Shown here: piece after piece, positions 1 through 11,520 of the stretch
Position numbering within the stretch: position 1 is the stretch's first letter
Layout of the letters: every line of letters starts with the position of its first letter
NCBI RefSeq assembly: GCF_022682495.2
Contig: NC_071392.1
Location: 73,802,097-73,866,096 of the forward strand
Length of the DNA stretch: 64,000 bases
Source of the DNA: Desmodus rotundus
Lineage: Eukaryota > Chordata > Mammalia > Chiroptera > Phyllostomidae
Reading direction: 5' to 3'
Program-made: the position numbers and the translations under genes
The notes under the pieces: model-generated
What the model was told of the DNA's origin: nothing
What the model saw: the letters and a program-made list of their open reading frames with translations, nothing else
Database searches by the model: none

Positions 1-1728
1 TATACTGTTGGTCACCTATCACCAACTTCAAAAATCTATAAACAGTTAATGTGGATGGGAACTAACTGCTGAATGTCAAATAAAATTATAAAACTGCCAA
101 AAAATAATAATGAGTCAGGGCTAGAAGTCAATGTCTAGCATTGACCCTCCCCTTCTCACCCTGCCCTACACTTTTATGCTCCTCTCAGCTTCATGAAAAT
201 GGAATAAGGAGAGAAGAAAAGAGAATGGAAATATAGAGCCAAAGAGTGCAATAATAAAGAAGAGTGATGCTAGTCTGAGCTTGCTTCCAAAAACGTCAGG
301 AATTATTCTTCTCCTTCCAAACCAAGACCTGTTCAAAGCAATCCTGCCTGCACAATGGACAGGTAGTAGGTTTCCTATTTGTAAAAGTTAGTGCCATATG
401 TGAAGTTCAGTCCCAGTCTGTTTCTCAGTTGAATATCTACAGCTGATTCAGTGAAGAACACAAATTTTTGTGTTTTAATGCATGGTGAAGCATAGCAAGA
501 AAAAAAGAGAGAGAGAGATGAGGCTTATTGAAATGGGAAATTGTGGAGATCATGGAGAAAGAGACAGAAAGAGATTTCCTTGTACTGCATTTTTATCCTT
601 CTTCCCCGTATCAGCTCATGCAGAGTAAGCTAACTCTCCACACCCACTCTGAAAGGGCCTTTGATCAGTTTACATTGCTGAGTATAGCATAAAGTTAGTA
701 GGGTTAAGGTCACAAGTTTCATTCTATTATGAGACAAGATGCAGACTGTACCTCTCACCAGAACCTTCCTCCTCACAAATGATCAGCACCAATAACAAAG
801 CCAACCAGAGAAAGGATAGACAAGGTTAATTCATTCTCATTACTAGATAAATAAATGAAAGATGGCTTGATACTGATGGTGAAGTTGAAATTTCAGCAGC
901 AAATATGAAGAGGATCGAGTCATAGAAGGCACACTTCAAAACATAAAGAGTGCCTCTTTGTACATATATATGCTTGAAAATGCACAAATATGTTATGAAG
1001 TCATTTCATGGTTTCAGATAATCCATTTAGACATTCTACTGAATTGTAAAAGGGTACAATTCTCACCACTTTTTCAAGGGTACTGGATGAGTTGAGTCAG
1101 AGAAATGGTACATTCAAATTAGGATAACTCAAGGAGGGTTCGTAAAGGGACTACTTTCAAGTCAGGGGCAGTATATAGGGAATGGCCATAGAAAGCCACA
1201 ATCCAGTAAAAGTCAGAGTGAGGCACAGGACATGGGAGGGGGAGTCATGAACAGAAGTCGTCTTGAGAGAAGAAGTGACCAGCCTGTAGGAACAGAGCCA
1301 GCCCCTGGGAACCCCTCCAAGAGGGATCAAAAAAACATATGTCCTGACCTCTCTTCCCTCCCTGACTCCTGCTGCTCTCCCCATGACAAAACCCACTGGA
1401 AACCAAGGGGCAAGAGGACCTGTTGTTGTCTGGACAGTTGCCTCCCAGGGCAATGAACAGAAGGCAAAAGAGAGAAGGTGGATGTGAGGGGCAAGCAGAC
1501 ACTATCTGTCCCACATCTCATTTATCATTGACCATTGGACACATACATTTATGAACGGCTGTGCAGTATGTTATATTACTTTTTTATAACTTGATGCTCT
1601 CAAATACTTTTGGCAAAACATCTTCACTGAGACATTTTTTGATTTGGCTATTGGAAATTCCAACCCTAAAACTAGGTCAACTAATTAGAATTTCTATTGG
1701 AAAATAAAATAATATCCTGTTTTATTTT
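1..1728. other. Unassigned non-coding DNA left of the L1
   Basis: No gene is supported here. The two overlapping frames near 1157-1521 lie on opposite strands, have no splice-site or codon-use support and look like chance. The block around 1190-1530 resembles a widespread old mammalian interspersed repeat, but I cannot name the family. The rest is AT-rich and featureless by eye apart from a short GA run near 508-518. Confidence 0.5.
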
Positions 1729-1739
1729 AAAGTGTAATG
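1729..1739 (+). repeat. Left target-site duplication of the full-length L1
   Basis: The 11-mer aaagtgtaatg sits directly before the L1 head. It recurs with one mismatch as aaagtataatg at 10343-10353, directly after the A-rich tail. The pair fixes both ends of the element and shows that it is one insertion. Confidence 0.8.
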
Positions 1740-4633
1740 GAGAGGATCCAACATGGCTGCAGAGTAGCTGGAAGTTCCATCCACTTGCTCCCAGACCCAG
1801 ACTGGTCTTGCAGCCAAACCAAAGAGCAATCAACTTGCGAATCTGGCAGAGAGTGAGTGAGAGGGTGTGTGAGTGGTCAAGAGCCTGCCCACCTGCAGGG
1901 CACATGGGAGTGAATTACCCAGGCTCTCCTAGCAGAGCAACTGCCACCACTGCTGCCCAAACCAGAAGTTCTGGCTGCGCAGATTCAGGGTGGCTGCAGA
2001 TCAGTTCAGGAGCCACAAGCTCTGGGGCAGAGAGAGATGGCCAAGGAGGTACTGGCTACAGCAACAGCATGGCAGGAGCAGGCCTGCCCAAGGCTGATAA
2101 TCTCTGAAAGGAGCGGGGACAGCACCCATACATTGCCCCATGTTATTGTATGGCTGCGGGACTCTTCCCAGCACCTTTTGGGAGAGATCTGGAGAGAAAC
2201 TTTGTGTAAAACTATCAGAGGCTCTGGCAGGCAGTGGCCAGCCCTAACCAAGAGAGACTCTGTGATTTTGGGGGAAGAGGAACACAAAGAGAACAGGCCC
2301 CTCAGGGCTCAGTGCTGCAGTGTTGGGACCACAGAGAAACTCTTTTAAAAGAGGAGCTGAGGAGAGACTCCAGACTCAGCAGGGACCTGGTGTTCATGTG
2401 CGCATATGTGTGCACAGTGGCTCTGCTAACAAAGAACTCAGAGGGACAGCCATGCTGAAAGAACTATGGGACCCAACCCAACACGACTGGTGAGCAGAGG
2501 ACTGGAAAGAGTGGAGAATTTGGGCCTGAGCCTCCTGTGGGAGTGGCAGGCTAGGGACTGGATGGTCAGGAGCTGAATGCCTGAGATTTGCTGCAGCCAG
2601 GCAAGCCCCTCACAGATAGTTGAGCCCAACCCCACCTGCGGGATTACAGGCTCTGCAGATCAGCAAGTCCTAGCTCAGGAGCCCCCTGCTGGGTGCATTT
2701 CCACAGGGGAAGAAGAAAAAGCCCTGAAAGGGCCCTTTAACCAGACACTACAAACTACACTGTTCCTCGGGCCCTGACTCACTAAAACCAGCAGAGCAGA
2801 GAGACAGCCCCACCCAGCCTCTGGGCCTAGACAGAGCTGCTGTCTGCACCAAGCAGGAAAGAGCTGCCCTTTTTATACAGATTGGTCCCCTTACAGAAAA
2901 CAGACAGAAAAATCACCAGAAATCATACATTATTGGAAAGAATATGAGACAGACCAAGACGTGTAACAAGGGGACAGGGAAACACTCCCACCATCTTCCC
3001 TGAAGACTAAACAGTGCTCCCCAGTGGTGACCCAGGGATCCCACCCTCCTGATTGATCCCACCAGAGGCCCCCTCTGGAAGCAGGTGGAGAAGGTACTGG
3101 CCATCCTCTCAGGTCATTAAGTGACCTACTCCTGGGCACTGGGCTGATGGAAAGTTGGCAGGGCAGAACAGTGGGGTCTAGCCAAATCTGAAGGAAACAG
3201 CCATAAACTGTGGATCACTTGGAGTCTCAAACAGCCTAGGGCCACTAGGACACCATCTGACATTACCAGAGACAGATCCCAAAAGAGAAGACAGTGGTAA
3301 ACACTGGATTCTATTAAGACAAATTCCACCATGGTCTTCTTCATGATTTGCGTTATTTTCTCTCCTGCATAGCTTTTAAACACTCATTTCTTTTCCTTCA
3401 AGTTTATGCCTATTATTTCAGTAGTTTTTATAGTTTAGTTTATTACAAATCTCATATTTTGCTCCTCCTCTTACTCCATTCTTCCTTCCTCTTCTTATTT
3501 TTGTTTCAAATTTTATTTTTTCTCTTCCTATTACTTGTTTCTATTACACACTGTTACTATTTCTCCCTCCTCCAGCCTCTCAAAACCATTTTTTTTGTCA
3601 TTAGCCATCCCACATTCTTTTTCCTGTTCTTAAAATGGCATTATTCTTTCTCCACCTTTATGAATCTTTGCTCATTGGTTGTTGATATGGTGGTTGTTGT
3701 ATTTCTTTCTACATCTTCACCATTTTTGTATTTTGTATCTCAAATTTTTCCAATCACTTCTCCTACTCCATTTTGCCTTCCTCCTGCATTTTCATTTTGG
3801 GTTTTAAATTTTAACTTTTCCCTGTCTTACACTGGCTTTTATTCCCTACTCTTAATATTCCTTTTCCCTCTATCCTCTCAAAATCACTTTTCTTACCTCT
3901 AGACATTTCCTAAGTTTTTCTTTACTTCTTTCTTCCTTCTTATTCCCACTCCACCTAAATCAATCATTGCTTGTTTGTTGTTGATTTGCTGTGGTGTATC
4001 TTTTTCTCCAATTTGGTTCTTATTTTTTTCACTATATTTTTAAAAATTTTTTCCTTAAACCTAATACTATATACTTCTGTTCCCTTACTCCATTCTGCCT
4101 TCTTCCCTCCCTTTTTTATTTATCGTGTAAATTTTATTTTCTTTCTACACCTTGTTTCTATTCCCTATGCTTACAATTTCTCCAAACTCTACACTCTTAA
4201 AATCATTTTTCTTTCAGTTAGTCATCTCATATTCATTTTTCCTTTCTTATAGTAGTCTTCATCTCTTTATACCTTTATCAATATTTGCTCATTTGCTGTT
4301 GATAGTGTGGTTGTGGTGGGGGTTATTTTTGTGGGTATGGGTTTGTTTCCTGGATTGTTTGGTTTTGTTCTAGCAGCACCTATAAAACACCATGCAAGAA
4401 ATGGTGGGTGGCGTGACACTCAGTCAACCAGCAGGTGGGACGGACCCATCAAAGAATGACCCAACAACAACCCAATGACATAAAGGGCATCCAAAGACCA
4501 TCAAAATCAAGAGATCAAGGACACTGCACCACTGAGTCCTACAGGTCTCTGACCATAGAAGGTCATACCACAAAGACAGGGAGTCAAAGCAGATCAATCT
4601 AATACGCAGAAACAAATAAGAAGAGACACCTGA
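1740..4633 (+). promoter_or_regulatory. L1 5' UTR / internal promoter region
   Basis: In L1 elements the 5' UTR holds the internal RNA polymerase II promoter. This one is about 2.9 kb, far longer than the roughly 0.9 kb of human L1. It has two compositional halves: a mixed, moderately GC-rich part (1740-3330) and a strongly T/C-rich part (about 3350-4370) made of tandem units, then a short purine-rich lead into ORF1. Whether the pyrimidine block is native to the 5' UTR or a separate insertion cannot be settled from one copy. No TATA-like box stands out. Confidence 0.65.
3360..4340 (+). repeat. Three diverged ~300-bp pyrimidine-rich tandem units in the L1 5' UTR
   Basis: Three separate landmarks recur at matching spacing. 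A 'ttactccatt'-like word occurs at 3471, 3763 and 4085. A 'cctctcaaaa'-like word followed by T-rich sequence and 'tagncat' occurs at 3576, 3874 and 4192. A 'tttgctcatttgntgttgat'-like stretch occurs at about 3667, 3966 and 4284. Spacings are about 292-300 and then 317-322 bases, so these are tandem units of about 300-320 bp, with a partial fourth after 4284. The long sense-strand frame at 3348-3902 is very rich in Leu, Phe and Ser and simply reflects T/C-rich DNA; I do not regard it as a gene. Confidence 0.75.
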
Positions 4634-6060
4634 CTAAGGAGACAAAGAAACAATCCCCAATCAAAAGGAAATGAGGAATCCCCAGAAAGGGTAATAAATG
4701 AAATTGAGGCAAGCAAACTATCAGACATCAAGATCAAAATAATGGCTATAAGGATGCTCAAGGAGCTCAGTGAGAACTACAAGGAACTCCATGGAAGCTA
4801 CAAGGAACTTACTGCAAACTACACCAGCATGAAAAAGGATACAGAAACTATCAACAAGAGCAAGAAGGAAATGAAGAGTACAATATCTGAAATGAAGAAT
4901 ACATTAGAAGGAATTGAAAGCAGAATAGATGAAGTAGACAACTGAATCAACGAGCTGAAGGACAAGATAGAAAACAACTCCCGGACAGAGCAACAAAATG
5001 AAAAAAGGACTCAAAAAGAACAAAAAGGGTTTAAGAGAGCTTCAGGAAAACATGAAACATAATAACATTTGTATCACAGGGATACCAGAAGGAGGAGAAG
5101 AGGAGCAAATGATAGAAAACCTGTTTGAAAAGTAATGACAAAACTTCCCTAACTCAATGAGGGAAAAGGTGATGCAAGTCCAGGAAGCACAGAGGCTCCC
5201 AATGATCTCACCTATAAGTGGAACCCAATCAACAGAATAAACAAGCAAGCAAAATATAACCAGAGACATTGAAATTAAGAATGAATTGACATTAACCAGA
5301 GGGGGATTGGGAGGGGATAAAGAAGGTAGAGGGGGAAGGGTTTTCAGGAACATATATAAAAGACATATGGACAAAACCAAAGGAGGGGAGGATTAAGGGT
5401 GGGAAGGGTAGGGGGGAGTGGTGGGAAAAAATGGAGATAAGTGTATTTGAGTAACAATAAAGAAACGTGAAAAATAAAAATAAAAAAAAGAACCCAAAGA
5501 GGACTAATCCAAGACACATCATAATTAAAATGGTAAAATTTTAAAAAAGAGAGAATCTTAAAGGCAGCAAGAGAGAAACAGGAAGTAACATACAAGGAAG
5601 CCCCAATGAGACTAGCAGCTGACTTCTCAACAGAAACACTACAAGCAAGCAGGGAATGGCAAGAAATATTCCAAGTAATGGAAAGCAGAGGTCTGCAATC
5701 AAGACTACTCTACACAGGAAGGCTCTCATTTAAGATGGAAGGCAAAATAAGGAGTTTCCAAACCAAAAAAAAAAAAAAAGGCTAAAAGAACACAGGGTCC
5801 AGCACAGATAATGCCCCTTTTATTACAAAATGTTTTATTACAAAATCTTAAATATGTAATTCTATAAACATAACAATGTCACACTCAAGCACACCATATG
5901 ACATTTTGATGAAATGTACAAATTAAAACTATAAATTATTACACCCATATTATTATCCTACCAACCATACTCAAGCAGGCATTACTCCTACCAGACCCTG
6001 TACATCTCCACCAAACCAGTATTGCAAGAGATGCTAAAGGGACTGCTTTCAGAAGATGAA
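4634..6060 (+). pseudogene. L1 ORF1 (RNA-binding chaperone) pseudogene
   Basis: ORF1p is the trimeric RNA-binding nucleic-acid chaperone of the L1 ribonucleoprotein. The frame can be followed from about 4634, where the expected start codon is now cta just after a stop. A coiled-coil-like stretch is best preserved at 4742-4945, with heptad-like Leu/Ile and Lys/Glu runs and asparagine and tyrosine repeats, ending in a stop. The RRM region follows, with an Ile-Thr-Gly-Ile-Pro-Glu-Gly-type RNP motif near 5068-5100. An L1 3' end is inserted at 5203-5492. The C-terminal domain then resumes (5493-5760), including an ADFSTETLQASREW-like motif near 5612-5656. A ~185-bp stretch near 5805-5990 does not match ORF1 of the other copies here and is unexplained. 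The C terminus (EMLKGLL-like) lies at about 6020-6050. Confidence 0.75.
5203..5492 (+). mobile_element. L1 3' end nested inside ORF1
   Basis: From 'atgatctcacctataagtgg' the sequence switches from ORF1 to the end of an L1 ORF2 plus a G-rich 3' UTR and A-rich tail, and ORF1 resumes at 'cccaaagaggact'. Comparison with the uninterrupted ORF1 at 13702-13780 shows the two host halves join cleanly. A 5-base repeat, cccaa (5198-5202 and 5493-5497), may be a short TSD. This is a later, severely 5'-truncated insertion. Confidence 0.8.
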
Positions 6061-6109
6061 GGAAAAGAGAGAGAGAGAGAGAGAGAGAAACACAGGTATA
6101 AAGGGAAAA

Positions 6110-9100
6110 ATGGCAATAAATAAGTACCTACCAATAATAACTTTAAATGTAAATGGATTAAACGCTCCAATCAAAAGACACAGGATAGCTAAATGGATAA
6201 GAAAATATGACCCTGATATATGCTGTCTACAAGAAACACACCTCAGAACAAAAGATCTACACAGACTGAAAGTGAAGGAATGGAAAAAAATACTCCAAGC
6301 AAATGGACATTTTAAAAAAGCTGGTGCAGCAATACTTATATCAGACAAAATATGTTTCAAAACAAAGGCCATAAAAAGAGACAAAGAAGAACAGCACATA
6401 CTATTTAAGAGAGAATTATCTCTTCTTTTTAAAGAAGAGATAAATAACCCTTGTAAACACATATGCACCCAACATAGGAACACCTAAGTATATAAGGAAA
6501 CTCATGGAGGACTTTAAGAAAGATATCAAGAGCCACAGATCATCATAGGGAATTGTGACACCCATTGTCAACAATGGATACATCTTCCAAGCAAAGAATT
6601 TACAAGGATACTGTGGCATTGAACAACACTCTACATCAAATGGACTTAATTGATATATTCCGAACTTTTCAACACAAAGAAGCAAAATATACATTCTTTT
6701 CAAATGCACATGGATCATTTTCAAAAACAGACCACATGGTAGAACACAAAACAAGCCTCAAAAAACTCAAGAAAATTGAACTCACATCAACAATCTCAGA
6801 TTACGATGGCTTAACACTAGGAATCAATTTCAAGGAAAACACTCAAAAACATTCAAATACATGGAGACTGAGTAACACGTTATTAAATAATTAAAGGGTC
6901 AACAATTAAATCAAGGATGAAATCAAAAAGTATCTGGAAACAAATGAAAATGAACACACAGCAGCCCAAAACTATGGGACACAGGGAAGGCAGTCCTGAC
7001 AGGGAAGTTCATAGCAATGCAGGCCCACCTAAAGAAGATAGAAAATTCTCACATAAACAACCTAACTCTATATCTACAAGAACTAAGGGAACAACAACAA
7101 ACAAAGCCCAGAATGAGTAGAAGGAAAAAAAAAATCAAAATCGGGACAGAATCAAATGTCATAAACACTGAAAGAACAATTTGAAGGATCAATAAATCAA
7201 GGAGCTGGTCCTTTGAAAAGATAAAAAAAACTTGACAAGCCTTTATCCACACTCTTCAAGAAAATAGGAGAGAGGACCCAAATAAATAAAATCAGAAATG
7301 AAAGAGAAGTCAAACCTACACCACAGAAATACAAAGGATTGTAATAAATTACTATGAACAACTATATGCCAGAAATTGGACAACCTGGGCAACATGGACA
7401 AATTTCTAGAAACGTACAATCTTCCAAAACAGAATCAAGAAAAAGCAGAAAGCCTGCATAGACTGATAACAACTAGTGAAAGTGAAGCAGTAATCCAAAA
7501 ACTTCCAGCACACAAAAACCCTGTGCCAGATGACATCACAGCTAAATTTTAACAAACATTTAAGGAAGAACTAACACCTATCCTTCTTGAACTAGTCAAA
7601 AAAAATTCAAGAAGAAGGAAGACTCCCAAACTCTTTTTATGAGGACAGTATTATCCTAATCCCAAAACTAGGTAAAGACACAACAAAGAAAGAAATCTAC
7701 AGGCCAATATCTCTGATGAACATAGATGCTAATATCCTCAACAAAATACTGGCAATCTAGATTCAGAAATACAGTAAAAAGATCATACACCATGACCAAG
7801 TAGAATCCATCCCACGGATGCAAGGTTGGTACAATATTCGCAAATCAATAAATGTAATACATCACATATCAAAATGAAGGACAATAATCACATAGATACA
7901 GAAAAGGCATTTGAAAAAAGCCAGCACCCATTTAAAATAAAAACACTCAGCACAGTGGAAATAGAGGGAGCATTCCTCAACATAGTAAAAGCATATACAA
8001 GAAACCTACAGCCTACATTATACTCAACGGGCAAAAACTAATACTTTCCCCTTAAGATCAGAGACAACGGTGTCCCCTTTCACCACTCTTATTCAATAGA
8101 GTACTACAAATTCTAGCCACAACAATCAGACAAGAAAAAGAAATAAAAGGCTTCCAAATAGGAAAGAATGAAGTAAATCTGTCATTATGTGTAGATGACG
8201 TGATAGTGTACATAGAAAACCATATAGTCTCCACAAAAAATTATTCAACCTAATACGTAAATTTGGTAATATAGTGGGATACAAAGTCAATATCCAGAAA
8301 TCAATGGCACTTTTGTACACCAACACTGAAATATCAGAAACAGAAACTAGGCAGGGGGAGGGGAAAAATAAACTACCTAGGAGTAAATTTAACCCAGGAG
8401 TTAAAAGACCTGTACTCAGAAAGCTATAGATCACTGAAGAAAGAAATTAAGTAAGATACAAACAAATGGAAGCATATACTGTAAGAATTAACATCATTAA
8501 AATGTCTGTATTACCCAAAGCAATCTATAGATTGAACACAATTACTACTAAAATACCAATGGCATATTTCACAGATCTAGAACAAAATATTTCAAAAATT
8601 TATATGGAACTGAAAAAGACCCCAAATAGCCTCAGCAATCTTGAGACAGAAGAACAAAGTAGGAGGGTTCACACCAGCCCATATCAAACTCACTGCAAGG
8701 CCACTGTAATCAAAACTATCTGGTACTGGCATAAGAGCAGACACACAGATCAACAGAGTGGAATATACAGCCCAGAAACAAACCCAAGTCTTTATGGTCA
8801 ATTAATATATGACAAAGGAGGCCTAAGCATATAATGGAATAACAATAGCATCTTCAATAAATGGTGTTGGGAGAACTGGACTGGTACACGCAAAAAAAAA
8901 AAAAACAGAAAGAAAAGAAACTAGATCACCAACTTACACCATACACCAGAAAACTCAAAATGGATAAAAGACTTAAATATAAGTTGTGACACCATAAAGT
9001 CCTAGAGGAAAACGTAGGCAGTAAAATTTCAGATATCCCATGTAGCAATATTTTTGCTTATATATTTCCTAGAGCAAGGGAAATAAAGGAAAATATAAAC

Positions 9101-10090
9101 AAGTGGGACTACATCATACTAAAAAGCTTCTGCATGGCTAAATAAATCACCATCAAAATAAAAAGGAAACTGACTGTACGTGAGAACATATTTGCCAATG
9201 AGACATTGCACAAGGGTTTGATCTCCAAAATTTATAAGGAACTCATATGACTCAACACCAGGAAGACAAATGGGGGTAAGAAGGCAAAGGGGCAAACAAA
9301 GGAACATGAATAGAGGACTCATGGTCATGGACAATGGCGGGGGGATTGACTGTGGGAGTTGGAGTGATGGGGTAGGAGAGAGCAATGGGGGAAAAGGCAG
9401 GACACCTGTAACTGAACAACAATAAAAAAAGAATTAAAAAGATTATATACGCTTTAAAAAAAAATGGGCAATGGATCTGAATAGACACTTCTCCAAGGAG
9501 GACAAACAGATGGCCCACAGACATAAGAAAAGATGCTCAATGTCACTAGCCATCAGAGAGATACAAATTAAAACCACAACGAGATATCACTTCACACCTG
9601 TCAGATGGTCATCATTAATAAATCAACAAATAACAAATGCTGGCGAGGCTGTGGAGAAAAAGGAACCCTAGTGCACTGTTGGTGGGAATACAGACCGGTG
9701 CAGCCACTGTGGAAAACAGTATGGAATTTCCTTAAAAGACTAAAAACGGAACTGCCTTTTGACCCACTGATTCCACTGCTGGGAATATACCCTAAGAATC
9801 CTGAAACACCAATTCAAAAGAACTTATGCACCCCAATGTTCATAGTAGTGCTATTTACAATAACCAAGTGCTGCAAACAGCCTAGAGTGCCCGTCAGTGG
9901 ATGAGTGGATCAAAAAATGGTGGTACGTTTACACAATGGAATGCTATACAGCAGAAAGAAAGAAGGAATTCCTACCTTTTTACAGCATGAATGTAACTAG
10001 AGAATATTATGCTGAGTGAAGTTAAGTCAGTCAGTGAAAAACAAATACCATATGATCTCACCTATAAGAGGAATCCAACAAACAAAATAA
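6110..10090 (+). pseudogene. L1 ORF2 (endonuclease/reverse transcriptase) pseudogene
   Basis: ORF2p nicks DNA and reverse-transcribes L1 RNA at the nick (target-primed reverse transcription). The start is the Met at 6110, after a GA repeat. The endonuclease N terminus is readable (6110-6480) with the NVNG and QETH motifs, which include the catalytic Asn and Glu. The later SDH motif reads Ser-Asp-Tyr near 6798, so the catalytic His is lost. The reverse-transcriptase F/Y-A-D-D box near 8188 reads Cys-Val-Asp-Asp. A fragment around 8466-8834 holds the downstream conserved region. The Cys-rich motif near 9629 has the CX3CX7H pattern but ends in Tyr instead of Cys. Many stops, frameshifts and a nested insertion (about 9271-9456) break it. 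The frame ends with the usual YHMISPI-type tail and a stop near 10090. Confidence 0.85.
9271..9456 (+). mobile_element. Second nested L1 3' UTR fragment, inside ORF2
   Basis: ORF2 sequence (…ccaggaagacaaa) changes abruptly into a G-rich L1 3' UTR with the 'aaaggaacatgaatagagga' type of sequence, then 'aactgaacaacaataaaaaa', before ORF2 resumes at 'aaaaatgggcaatgg'. The intact order is visible at 25276-25316 and 38085-38125. About a dozen host bases (caacccaatta-like) are missing at the junction, so this is either an insertion with a small deletion or a recombination product. Confidence 0.65.
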
Positions 10091-10342
10091 ACTAACAAAC
10101 AAAATAGAACCACAGGCATTGAAACATGGAACACACTGCCAGCAGCTGGAAGGTAGGAGGAAAGGAGGTAATGATGGAAAGAAAGAGAAAGGGCTAAACA
10201 AAGAACTTGTATGAATGATCCACGGACATGGACAACAGTGTGGGAATTAACTGTGGGAGCAGGGTGTGGGATGGGTGGAGAAGGGCAAAGAGGGGAAAGT
10301 TGAGACAACTCTAATAGAACAATAAAACAAAGATTTTTTAAA

Positions 10343-10353
10343 AAAGTATAATG
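10343..10353 (+). repeat. Right target-site duplication of the full-length L1
   Basis: aaagtataatg follows the A-rich tail and matches 1729-1739 with one mismatch. Confidence 0.8.
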
Positions 10354-10920
10354 ATTTTATCAAATTGCTAATGACATTTGACTTCTAACCTGTTTAAAAT
10401 TAATGATAAATAATCCATTTAGATGAAAGAATTTACACATAAACTACCATAATTACACCCAATAAGATTAATAAACCTTTTTTTACATCTGCTAATTACA
10501 TTTTACAATGAGAAAGCAAAGCAACCCCTAAGGGAAAGAGTTGTTATAATCGATCAAGTTGATAGTAGTGTGGGATTTTTTAAGCCTAACTACCCAGCAT
10601 ATATTCATCCAAAAGTTCTAATAACCAAGTTGGATTTAAAACCTTTAGTTTTTAAGGAAGGGGCTTTAATATTTCAACTAGTTCTATACTTTGTCTAGTT
10701 TATGGCTTCTCCTTATCTTCAATTTTTTCTTACTAAAAAAAGAACACTTTTTTCTACTTTCCTTACATTTTAGAACTCTGTGATTTGTAAAAAATGATAA
10801 CTAGTACATAAACAATATTACATCCAAATTAAAAATGTTAATTCAATGCATGCACTTTTTCTGATTGGTGATTAAATTAAGTTAACATATTTTCAATGGG
10901 TACAGTTTTTTTAAATCCTC
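10354..10920. other. AT-rich unassigned DNA
   Basis: I see no gene, no clear repeat and no open frame of note here. Confidence 0.5.
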
Positions 10921-11178
10921 AGTCAAGGATATGTTTATTGATTTTAGGATTTTTAGAAAGAGAGGGAGGGAGGAAGGGAAAGACAGAGAAAGAGAGAGGA
11001 GTGAAGAGAGACAGAGAAACATCCATGTGAGAGAGAAACATTAATCAGTTGCCTTCCCTACACACCCTGACCAGGGATCCAACCTGCAACCTAGGTATAT
11101 GCCCTGACCTAGATTCAAACTCGTGAACACTTGATGTACTGGATGAAGCTCCTACCAGCTAAGCCACCTGGCCAGGGA
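10921..11178 (-). mobile_element. VES-type tRNA-derived SINE (bat), reverse orientation
   Basis: On the minus strand the unit begins with 'ccctggccaggtggcttagc', the tRNA-like head containing an A box. It continues with a degenerate B box and the 'cagggcatatacctaggttg' body, then a GA/CT-rich region and an A/T-rich tail at the 10.92-10.96 kb end. Head, body and tail order match the VES SINEs of bats, which L1 proteins mobilise in trans. It is more diverged than the copies at 32.3 and 52.1 kb (the B box is degraded). Confidence 0.8.
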
Positions 11179-11189
11179 TTAATGGGTTT

Positions 11190-11520
11190 TTTTTTTATTA
11201 ATTCATTCAACAAATTAGCTCCCACTATGTGCCAGACACCATGACAAGCTCTGGGGATAGGGCAGTAAACAACACATGGTCTTCCCACCCCCGCCAACCA
11301 TATGGTCAGATAGAAAAGACAGGCATTAAGTAAACAATCATCCAAATAAACATTTAACAGGAATTGTAACGAGTGTTTGGAAAGAGAAGTGTAGGCTGCT
11401 AAGAATAATAGGGTAACTCATCTGGTCTGGAGTTACTGGGAAGGCTTCCTGAGGAAATGACATTAAGCTGACACATGAAAAATGATTGAGAAGAGGGAAT
11501 GAACACTGCACACCAACTGC
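11190..11520 (+). repeat. Old interspersed repeat fragment
   Basis: The pattern 'ttcattcaacaaattagctcccactatgtgccagacacc…ctctggggatagggcagtaaacaa' is a widespread mammalian repeat motif. It also occurs at 34.24 kb and 44.35 kb in this window. I am unsure of the family (MIR/L2/CR1-age element). Confidence 0.55.

Larger units (their letters stand above)
1740..10342 (+). mobile_element. Full-length degenerate LINE-1 (L1) retrotransposon
   Basis: This is a non-LTR retrotransposon in sense orientation with all parts in order. The head (catggctgcagagtagctgg) resembles L1 5' ends. A long 5' region runs to about 4633, followed by ORF1 (about 4634-6060), ORF2 (6110 to about 10090), a G-rich 3' UTR and an A-rich tail ending at 10342. 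An 11-bp TSD with one mismatch flanks it. At 8.6 kb it is longer than a usual L1 of 6-7 kb because of the 2.9-kb 5' region and two nested insertions (5203-5492 and about 9271-9456). Both reading frames carry many stops and frameshifts and the catalytic motifs are damaged, so it cannot move. The one-mismatch TSD and the degeneration suggest it is the oldest of the well-delimited L1 insertions here, though not as old as the L1 fragments near 21.6-26.6 kb. Confidence 0.9.

Noticed and set aside
3348..3902. 184-codon hydrophobic open frame
   Set aside because: It is the translation of the T/C-rich tandem units in the L1 5' region, dominated by Leu, Phe and Ser. The other frames there are similar.
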